Source of the DNA: Umbilicaria muhlenbergii | Taxonomy: Eukaryota > Ascomycota > Lecanoromycetes > Umbilicariales > Umbilicariaceae | NCBI GenBank assembly: GCA_000611775.1 | Contig: KK106983.1 | Location: forward strand, 3,685,072 to 3,749,071 | Direction of reading: 5' to 3' | Length of the DNA: 64,000 nucleotides | Shown here: positions 55,468-64,000 of the stretch, one piece after another | How positions within the stretch are numbered: the first letter of the stretch is position 1 | Layout of the letters: every line of letters starts with the position of its first letter | Notes under the pieces: model-generated | Databases searched by the model: none | What the model saw: the letters and a program-made list of their open reading frames with translations, nothing else | Told to the model about the DNA's origin: nothing | Translations under genes and position numbers: made by a program

Positions 55468-57799
55468 CTACTTATTCGCAGGCGAATCCTTCCCAACCAC
55501 CGGATTATGCCCCGGCTCAATCTTCGAATCACTCTCCATCGTATCCGCCGGCCGATCTAAAACCACATCAGCCACGACTCGTGCTCGTGTTTCAGTCAAT
55601 CCCGAAACACCCGACTCACCATGTCTGGAATAAAGCTTCCTCTCATGCTCATCATACTCCCCGGCCCTCCCGCTCTCCACGTCCTTCCGCGTCACTTTGA
55701 GTTTACTCTTCGCCAACCCCATCGACGCCAAGAACTGCACCGTATCTCTCCACTCCACTTCTTTGCGCTTGCTATCCCACTTCAACTCCTCGGCCATCAG
55801 GTCGATGATCGTGGGTAATGCCTCGAGTGCGGCCTGTGCGTTGAGAAAAGCTAGGCGTGTCCGTCGGGCTAAGACGTCAACGGCCGTCTGAGCGTATTCA
55901 TGCCGGACCGCATACCGTACTTCGCCGTCGATGAAAGGATAGAGTGCGGAGATGCGAATGCCGCGGACGGGGAACCGCTTCTCCGTCGGGGCGGAGAGAG
56001 CTGCGACCGTCCAGGCACGGTCGCCGTATGATTCGGTAAGGTGACGAGCGACCTCGGTCTCCACGCCGAAATGCTGGATCAGGTTGATGAAGAGCGTTTT
56101 GGAGTAGCCGTGCGCCCCGAGGAGTCTGACTTGGTGTGTCTGGCACGTGCCGTCCAGTGTCGCAGCATCATCAATGTGTTCCGTACCGCTAATTCGTGGC
56201 GCGTGTGTGACTGGGCCAGGCGATAGTTTGTATAGCTTGATGGCTTCATCGACTGTCTCTTCCGCCATTTGCCTGTAGGTTGTCCATTTTCCTCCGGCGC
56301 AAGTGATGAGGCCGGAATCAGACACGGTAATTAGGTGGTTTCGCACTAGAGATTCTGTGTTCCTTGCCTTCGGATCACGTACTAAAGGACGGATGCCTGA
56401 CCATGCGGCGAGGACATCCCCTCGTCGAACGTTGATGTCGGGTGCTAGGTAACCTCGAATTTCTGCCAGAATCCACTCAATTTCCTCTTCACCAGCAATC
56501 GGGTTCTGAGTGATGTTGGTCGGAGCGTCCGTAGTGCCTGCAATAGTATTGCCTTGCCACGGCAAGAAGAAAATGACTCTTCCGTCCGATGTCTTGGGAT
56601 CGATCAAGCCCATGTTGGCAGGACTATAATAGCCGGGTAGAATGACATGCACACCAGAGCTAGGGGCAACTATCTCATCCACCTTCTGATCATCCATCTT
56701 GCGTATCGAATCTGTGAATGGACCTGTCGCATTGATGATGCCCTTTGCTCTGATGGTGAACTCTTCCGCCTTCTTTCCATTCTTCTCTTGAACCAAGTCC
56801 TTCACTCGGGCTCCATTCAATTTGCCAGATGCATCTTTCTCGAGACCCGTGACTTCAAGATGGTTGACCACTGTTGCTCCGTATAGTGCTGCTGTCATTG
56901 CCAAAGACACATTCATCCGCGAGTCGTTGTGCGCACCATCTGCTGAATATCAGGGGCCTGTTCGAGGTCGTTGCAACCATAACCGAAGCACACATACCAT
57001 AGTAGACCAAAGCCCCAAAAAGCCCATCCTTTTTCAACATCGGAAAAGCATCCAACGCCTTACTCTTCGTCAAAAAATACGAGCTCTCAATCCCCTCCGA
57101 CCCCGCCAAAAAATCATAAAACTTCGTCCCTGCCCAAAAATACGGCGCCTGCCACCACTTCTCAATCGGCAGCATAATCGGCAACCACATCGACAGATGC
57201 GGCGCCGTATCCAAGAAGTACTTCCGCTCCCGCAAAGCTTCCTTGACCAGTTTGTATTGATTGTAATCCAACTCCCACACCGCCTTCTCCAAATACCGCA
57301 CCCCCCCATGCACCAACTTCGTACTCTTACTGCTCGTCCCACTCCCGAAATCATCCCTCTCCACCACCGCCACCTTCAACCCCCTCGTCGCCGCATCCAG
57401 CGCGATCCCCGACCCCGTCGCCCCGCTCCCAATCACCAGCAAATCATACACCTGCTCCTCCTCGTCCCGCTCCCCGACCACCCCGTCGTCCCGCCCCTCG
57501 TGACTCCCAAATAATAATTCCCCGATCCCCCGCGTACTCGCTGCTTCGTGACTATTTCGTAAACCGGCGCTCCGTTTTAGATCGGCGATTTGCTGCTCGC
57601 GGGGCTTCACGAAGGGGAAGCGGGGGGGCGCGAATGTGCCGGCTTCGGAGTAGCTGGGGGGGGGCACGGCCGGCGCGGATGAGCCGGGGATGTTGCGCGG
57701 GCGGTAGGAGTAGTAGAGGATGCCGCCTCCGAGGGCGGCGGCGGCGGTCGTGTAGAGGAAGGGGCGAAGGAGACGGCTGGATTGGGTGGGCGACGGCAT
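55468..57799 (-). CDS. gut2: Mitochondrial FAD-dependent glycerol-3-phosphate dehydrogenase
   Basis: complement(55468..56939, 56998..57799), 757 aa. The 58-nt intron ends at CAGCAG, restoring LVYYDGAHNDSRMNV. The N-terminus has a hydrophobic segment (LYTTAAAALGGGILYYSY), typical of the inner-membrane anchored enzyme. The FAD-binding Rossmann motif is DLLVIGSGATGSGIALDAAT near residue 120. Family signatures are SGTSSKSTKLVHGGVRYLEK, FLPWQGNTIAGTTDAP and CAGGKWTTYRQMAEETVDEA. The enzyme oxidises glycerol-3-phosphate to dihydroxyacetone phosphate and passes electrons to ubiquinone, serving glycerol use and the glycerophosphate shuttle. The start at 57799 puts the anchor at residues 13-30. The frame stays open to 58279, so a longer form cannot be excluded. 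The C-terminal 100 residues extend beyond yeast GUT2. Confidence 0.93.
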
Positions 57800-58349
57800 T
57801 GTGGGGGTGGAGATGGGGGGGTTGGAAGGGGGTGTGGTGATGCCGTTGTGGGCCCTGTTCGGGGTTTCACATGTTTGCCGACATAGCGGTCGGGAATGGG
57901 AGGGCGCTGGGCGGGGATGGTACCAGTAGAGGAGTGTAGGTCGAACGGTGGAGCGTGGACTGTTGATGAGAATATGAAAGGGAAGGGGGTTTGCAATGCA
58001 GGTGCGTCGAAGGATTCGATGGGTGGAAGATGAGGATCGGGATGCGAGGGATTTCCTACGCCCGGCATCCCGGCCAATAATTACCGTGATGGCGCAGGAG
58101 GCCTCCTCGGGCACGGCCATTTTGCCTAAAAGAACTCCCCGTGACTGCACCACCGACACCACCAGCTCAGTCAAAAGGGCGTTCCGGTTGAAACATCGCA
58201 TGCAAATCGATACGGTTGAAGAGTGGATTTCGGTCTCACAGCAGGAGCGTGCGAGATATACAAACCCAGATAGAATCAACGTTGCGATGCTGTATAATGT
58301 CTATATATTGTTATTTGTATACTGTATATTGATCATTTCAGCTGTCGTC
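57800..58349. other. Intergenic region upstream of the glycerol-3-phosphate dehydrogenase gene
   Basis: Promoter and leader of the leftward dehydrogenase gene and 3' flank of the leftward aldo/keto reductase gene. The open frame here is an upstream extension without coding character. Confidence 0.5.
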
Positions 58350-59489
58350 TTACGACAGCGCCGGCGTATCCGCGAAAAGCGCGGCAGCCATGGCCTCTGG
58401 GTATCTCGCGCCATGAACCTCTGCACTCTCAACAGACTTTCGAATCTCCGCATTCTCCTCCTTGGTCAACTTCACGTCCGTAGCCGCCAAGTTCTCCTCA
58501 AGGTACTTGATCTTCTTCGTCCCCGGAATCGGAATGATATCATCCCCCTGCGCCATCAACCACGCAAGCGTCAATTGCCCCGGCGTGCAACCCTTTTTCT
58601 TCGCCAACGCCGAGATCTCGTCAACCAGCTTCAGGTTTTTGGGGAAATTCTCTTCCGAGAATCGAGGAGACAGGCGGCGGAAATCGCCTTCTTCGAAGTC
58701 GTCGGGCGATTTGTATTGGCCGGTGACGAAGCCGCGGCCTAGGGGGCTGTAGGCGACAACGGCGACGCCGAGCTCGCGGCAGACGTTCAGGAGGTTGATT
58801 TGCGGGTCTTCAATGTCCATGCTGAAGGGGCTGTATTCAATCTGCACGGCGGAGATGGGGTGGACTTTGTGGGCGCGACGGAGGGATTCGGCAGAGCATT
58901 CGCTGAGGCCAAGGTATTTTATTTTACCTTCTCTAGACGTCCAGTGTCAGTGTCTTTGCTGAAACGGTGCAGAAGAGGGATACCATACTTCTTCAGCTCG
59001 GCCATGACCTCCACGGTCTTCTCAATGGGAGTCTTCCTGTCCAATCGATGGCAGTAGTACAGGTCAATGGTCTGGATGCCCAACCGCTTCAAGCTCTTCG
59101 CACACGCTTCCCTGACGTATTCGGGATCGGATCGGGTCTCCATCGTACCCTCAGGGGTCATGTGATTGGCGAACTTGGTGGCCAGGAAGATGTCGTCCCG
59201 CTTGCCGGTGCGCTTGAACCACTTGCCGATCAAATCTTCATTGTCCATGTACATATCGGCGGAATCCCAGAATCTCTCCCCCAGTTCATAAGCCCGATCG
59301 AGGACCTTGAAGCGCTCTTCGTCCGATTCGGGCTTCCCGTAGAATGCGGACAGACCTGCCAAGGAGTCAGAAACACACGCAACGCTCTGATGGGACCAAA
59401 GAGCGTTACTGACCCATGGCACCGAAGCCGGGAACGGTAACCTGGGGGCCATCTTTGCCCAATTGACGGGTGGGAAGTTGTGAAGGCAT
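58350..59489 (-). CDS. Aldo/keto reductase
   Basis: complement(58350..58932, 58989..59355, 59414..59489), 341 aa, the normal AKR length. It starts [14 protein letters not shown], then [14 protein letters not shown] across the first intron. The catalytic tetrad is visible: Asp and Tyr in FWDSADMY, Lys in IFLATKFA and His in YYCHRLD. Further TIM-barrel landmarks are [44 protein letters not shown] and the NADPH-binding [18 protein letters not shown]. It is closest by eye to the fungal/bacterial YakC-type group (AKR13-like), NADPH-dependent reductases of aldehydes and ketones, including pyridoxal. The substrate is not determined. It acts in the cytosol. Confidence 0.92.
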
Positions 59490-60319
59490 TGTGTATGATA
59501 AAGCAGAGGCGTGAATTAGAGATTGGGTCAGTGGATATGTATCAGTTGCAGAGAACGCTGAATTACGAATCATTAAATAGGGTCTGGACTTCGAAATCTA
59601 GATTTATGATGACGCAGATTTTTCTTAGGCTTTTAAATCGTCCGGAGATAGCGGGGTTTACCGATTATCTCCAAAGACAGGGCCCGCCACCAAACGAAGA
59701 TATGAATCCAAGTGTCTCAGACATCGGGTATGAGTTGAGGTAAGAGTATCGGACATAAGTCGTGACGAGCAATAAAACAGCCAGCAGGTGCATGGAGAAA
59801 CAAGTGGCAGTCTCCAGCTGAGGGCCCTCTCAATACGACAATAGCAAAAGCTAGATATCTAAATCTCTGGATTGAACGTTGTACGGATTTATGCTTCTAC
59901 CATCACTGCATTAACCGCTTCTCAGAATCTGTCTTGACTGCTTAAATGGAAGGGGGGACCTCCAGCTAACAACTGCCACTTTTTTGGTCCACACGCCTGC
60001 CACTTGGTTTTCGCCAAGTCCCGTGCTGCCTCTGCGGAGTATGCATAATTTATATCCGACATCCTTACATCATCTAAAAGCCAACGTTCTCGGAGATCAC
60101 CTCGATGCATTGTCAGCATCCATATACCCAAGGAGTCAAGGTGGGGAGCGGAGCCTGTAGCAGCCGGCGCAGCCTTACCAAGAGCCTTGCAGATCCTGAG
60201 ACCATTAAACGATTAAAGAAGGGATACCGCGAAATTGATAACCAAGTCCTGACAAACCCCCAAATTCCGACTCGAAGCGCCAGTGGCTTCCTTGACTTCC
60301 AGGTACCCATTACTGAAAA
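59490..60319. other. 0.8 kb intergenic region
   Basis: Promoter of the leftward aldo/keto reductase gene and 3' flank of MED5. No supported ORF. Confidence 0.5.
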
Positions 60320-63300
60320 TCATGAAATTTCCCCAAACGCGTTGCTGCCCGTGAGGAACTCCTGCACCGCAATATCGTCCTCCACCTCGGCCAATACGTC
60401 ATTAATGTCAGTATGAGATCCCCCAACAGCGCTTCCCCCAGCGATCTGGCCGCCGACGGGCACAGAGTCAAGGTCCACCATCATCTCGTCAGTGACGGGA
60501 ATGACATTCGTCGTATGGTTGGCGACGGTCTGTAACAGCCCTTCTACCCGCCTATATAACCGCACGGTGATAGCAGCCCGATATGAATTATCTTTGGATA
60601 GTTTAAAGGCATCCGCGTATGAGAGCTGTAGTGCATCACGAAGGGTGAGCTGCCGCTTGGGTGCATCGGAGAACATGCCGTTGGGTATAGCGGGATTCGC
60701 TCCACTGGGCGCACATATCAGAGCGGCGGCAACATCGAGAGCGACGTCCTCGAAAGTGCCAGCCTCTTGGTTCATGATTTCGTCGAGTATGATTTGGAGT
60801 ACCGCATCCGCGCCCAGAATGCGGACAACCACCAGTAGCTGTCTGTGTGTGTAGCTTGGCGGCGGCGCTAAGTCAAGGGATGCAGCAAGGCCCCACTGTG
60901 TAAGAGCTCGGAAAGTGTGGCGCACCGCTGCGGAGAGACCGCCACCAGTAGTCGAGCACCAGGAGTCGAGCTCGGTAGGTGAAGTGGCGTCGGAACGCTG
61001 AGCCTGGCTGTGCGTTCGCAGTACGCTAAGTAAGGGATCGATGTCCTGACGGCGCGGTTGATGTCGCTGTATATGCACCAAGGAGTGCTCTAAAGGCCGC
61101 GCGATTACAGAAAGTACGGCATTGTGTATAGCGGAAGACTCGCCGGACATCGAATTAGGCTTCAGGAGTGCTTGTAAAGCTGACAGCGTATTGTCCAATT
61201 CTTTACTCTGCCCATTCATCTCCCAAATTGTCTGCGTAAACCAGGCGAGGCCACCTACTAGGGAGGGTAGCAAGAAAGGCTCCAGAAGATCTTCAACAAG
61301 TCAGCATTAACTCGATATGCGACAAACTCGATAAGTGAGAGGTGTAGTAATTCCTATCAGCCATTGATCCTAGATCAGGTTGGTTTAGGGGTGGTGATGT
61401 ATTCGCGTTTTCATGAATCGGCACTGCACTTACATTCAAAGCCACTCTTCAGGACATCAAGTGACAGAACTCCAGCCTGGCAAGCCGCAAGACTCTGCTT
61501 GAAGAGCGTTGCCACCAGGAGATAGAACTCCTGGGGCTTGCAAGTAGAAATCAACTCATTAGTAATTGCTTCGGTCTCGAATAACCCTCGGATCCAGGCT
61601 CCAAGTTGTTGATTCTCCTCAGGTGTCAGATCCTCCAGGGATCTGCTGGATGACCCACTGTGCAAATACTTCAAAACGAAGGAACTCGGTCCGCTGACTC
61701 CCAAGTCATGCTGCTGCAAATCATAACGATGTCTGGTTACAAAAACCAAAAGGAATACGCCGCCAAACTCATCGTACACTGGTTGATGCTCGCCTAAGAA
61801 TGATTTAGTCAAGCCGTCGCAGTCAAGCTTTTCTCTAACATACCCTGATCCTCCTCTACTACCCAATTATCAAGAAGTTGACATAGAGGCTGGAGAAGTG
61901 TGAAAGGTCTAGTAAAGAGCATGATAACATCCAAGGCCTGGGTCTTGCGAGAGAGGGCGCCACAGACGCTTTTCAAAGTCATGGTGTCTTTAGAAGCGCA
62001 TAGGCTATGGATTATCTAGAAGAGCAGCACTTATCAGTATATGTTCGCTCCTAACAGATCTTCCTTGTATAGACAGCTGCCCAACTCCTGCAAGGAACTG
62101 CCAGACATCATGAGAGGCCTATCCGTAAGACCTCGAATTTAGAAGATTGCCGCGTCTCGACAAGCGCAGTGGTTTGTCGCCTACTCTAGGTTTAACGTAC
62201 CTCTACCAAAGCGCTGGCAATCTCGCCAGCGTTACCCTCCATATTCTCAAATTCCCCTATGAGTTCTTCGATTCTCCCAGGGTTTGCAGTACATTGCGCC
62301 ACGAGATCTTCCTTAACATACTTGCCCGCTTCGGGCAAGCTCTGCATGGGTACATCTCCAATAAGACGCTCAATGCTCTGCTCTGGAATAAGCTTGTGCA
62401 GTGCACAAGCAAAGAGAAACTCCTGACGGGCTTCAGAGAGCATTCCGCTGCTGTCCAGAGGATTGAACATCTGCGTAAAGGACTGAAAGGCTGCAGGATC
62501 GACGTGATTCAAGGCCTGAGTGATACAGTACTCGACAGTCATGGGTGGAAACAACGACCCGGCAAGTACACCAAGAAAGACAGGCAACTTGTTGACCAAA
62601 AAAGACCGGACCAAGAATATAAAATCGTTGGGCTCGTTTCGATACATGGCATTGGCCAGGACATCGAAGGAGGCTGTGATGAGATCGGTCACCAAACTGG
62701 TGTTGTCGTTCTGATAGCTTCAATATACTTCCACTTGGTGGATAGGCTAGGGTAGCTTACTCTGTAACGAGCAAGGAGGAGATCCGATACAGGGGTCTCA
62801 TCAAACAGGGGTCGGCCAATGAGCTGCTATCATCAGACCTCGGCCATTTTGGTGGATTGTAGGCACATACCATAGCGTTTAGAAATATGTAAAGATATGC
62901 TCTAGTAAGTACAACGGGGTTGTCCGGCACGCTCTGCTGGTAGGACAAAGCTTCCAAGTCGGCTGCATCGAGGAGGTTGGTCCCGAGAGCGTCATCAATA
63001 GCGTCGTAAAGGCCTGCTTGCTTCTTGAAGAAATCCAGGGTGTGGGCGAGCTGAAGATTCCTTTGAGGAAACAAGCCTATGAACGAAGGAAAGGTATGGA
63101 TGAACGAACGTTTGATATCTGGTTTATCACGTGAGTTTTGGTTTGCCCATTTCTAAGAACTTCGAGTAGGATCTAGCACCTGCAGGCAGACCGTGTCTGA
63201 GAAGTTCGCTGACGATGACATTGTTACCGAGTTCAGCCACCAGGAGTCCAAGTGCTTCCCACGTGCTGTACAATACCTCCGAAAGATCAGTAGCACCTTG

Positions 63301-63753
63301 AGAGTAATCTCTATGGACTGCAATCCAGTGGAGCAGACACCGAAGTACAAGTATAGCTTCCTCTCTGGTCTCCGGTCTTCGGCCCTCCGATATCTCGGTG
63401 GTCAGGCTTTGCAGAACGGCAATCTCAAAGGACGGCCCAGACTTAGCGATGTTGCCTGGAATACCCCGTGCGGCCCGTAACTCCGTCTCGAAGGGTTCGA
63501 ACAAGGAGGATAGAACGTCGGCGAGGTTAACCTTTCGAAGATGCAGCAAATCCTCAATGAATAGGACCATACGCGGATCCAAGACGTTCTTTTTCTTTCT
63601 TTGTTCAATCAGTGCTTCGACTATGAAGTGACCCGGCAGTGGGCTTCTGCAGTATAAAGTGGTCGCCAGCCTCTGGAACGTGGGAGAGTCGAGGCGTCGC
63701 CGCAGGCTTATTGCGAAAAACCTCTGCCAATCCTTAATCAATGATAGCGTCAT
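60320..63753 (-). CDS. nut1: Mediator complex subunit 5 (MED5/NUT1)
   Basis: complement(60320..61290, 61434..61793, 61844..62015, 62201..62710, 62761..62826, 62871..63076, 63180..63753), 952 aa. Landmarks in order: N-terminal DWQRFFAISLRRRLDSPTFQ and SPLPGHFIVEALIE; then TDLITASFDVLANAMYRNE, FLVRSFLVNKLPVFL, SLFPPMTVEYCITQALNHVD, EQSIERLIGDVPMQSLP and PLCQLLDNW. The tail is EPFLLPSLVGGLAWFT, ending DDIAVQEFL. These fit fungal MED5, a Mediator tail subunit that helps gene-specific activators reach RNA polymerase II in the nucleus. The first intron (63077-63179) uses CAG|GTGCTA, the only donor that keeps the phase; the junction is the least certain. The start at 63753 was chosen by the family N-terminus, although the frame is open to 63984. 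Confidence 0.9.
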
Positions 63754-64000
63754 CTTGTCATAATCATCCCCGTTATCAGCGACCAATTCGAGACATTTGT
63801 CGAAATCAATGCCGTCGTGCCAGCTGCAGTATTCGTAGTTGCATGATTGAAGTGGCCGAGCGCGCAGCACGGTTCTCGCGATGGCGACACTCGCTTCGGT
63901 TGGATCACCATCTTCGATGTACATCTCCTCAAAGTGAAACATCTTGGTAATACTAAAACATTGTACCACCCTAGACGACTTCATATGGTCATTGAAAGAC

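Noticed and set aside
57800-58279. Upstream extension of the glycerol-3-phosphate dehydrogenase frame
   Set aside because: The start at 57799 gives the expected membrane anchor. The extension has no targeting features and reads like promoter DNA.
63754-63984. Upstream extension of MED5
   Set aside because: The conserved family N-terminus begins at 63753; the extra 77 codons have no counterpart that I know of.

Overview
This is nuclear DNA from a filamentous ascomycete, most likely Pezizomycotina. The genes carry many short (44-110 nt) spliceosomal introns with TGAC/TAAC-like branch sites. They include typical Pezizomycotina products: a CYS-3/MetR-type bZIP, a NirA-like Zn2Cys6 regulator, MED5, CHL4/CENP-N, an MHYT membrane protein and GPI-type wall proteins. 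A 46-base N gap at 50365-50410 shows that this is a draft scaffold. Species cannot be fixed from the sequence. There is no operon structure, and no tRNA or rRNA was found.

Layout. 0-4.6 kb: a coiled-coil protein and a divergent Hsp70-like ATPase share a 0.5 kb promoter. 7.3-9.9 kb: MHYT sensor-like membrane protein. 11.5-13.3 kb: membrane-anchored pepsin-fold protein that has lost one catalytic Asp. 14.15-20.75 kb: a complete but dead chromovirus-type Ty3/gypsy LTR retrotransposon, transcribed leftwards, with two 434-bp LTRs and a perfect ATAAA target duplication. About 20.76-28.2 kb: a heavily mutated Helitron (Rep + Pif1-like helicase, rightwards) plus leftward cargo. 29-37.7 kb: a repeat-rich wall protein, a small secreted protein, an SDR oxidoreductase, CIA1 and a two-module Cys-rich secreted protein. 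38.7-49 kb: CYS-3-like bZIP, CHL4/CENP-N, an unknown acidic protein, a doubtful small gene and a Zn2Cys6 regulator. 52.7-63.8 kb: neutral amino-acid transporter, mitochondrial FAD glycerol-3-phosphate dehydrogenase, aldo/keto reductase and MED5.

The host genes are ordinary, mixed housekeeping and accessory genes with no obvious shared pathway. The most unusual part is the transposon block. The two LTRs differ only by transitions (35 in 434 bp). In the mutated copy the changed cytosine is followed by C (16), G (13) or T (4) and never by A, the reverse of classical CpA-directed RIP. Stops inside the element frames are therefore largely TGA rather than TAA/TAG. Both the LTR element and the Helitron also carry, on the strand opposite their replication genes, a short open frame with a Zn2Cys6-like cysteine cluster. 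Splice-joined coordinates below were derived by hand from GT-AG (or GC-AG) sites and reading phase, and they sum to whole codons unless stated otherwise.
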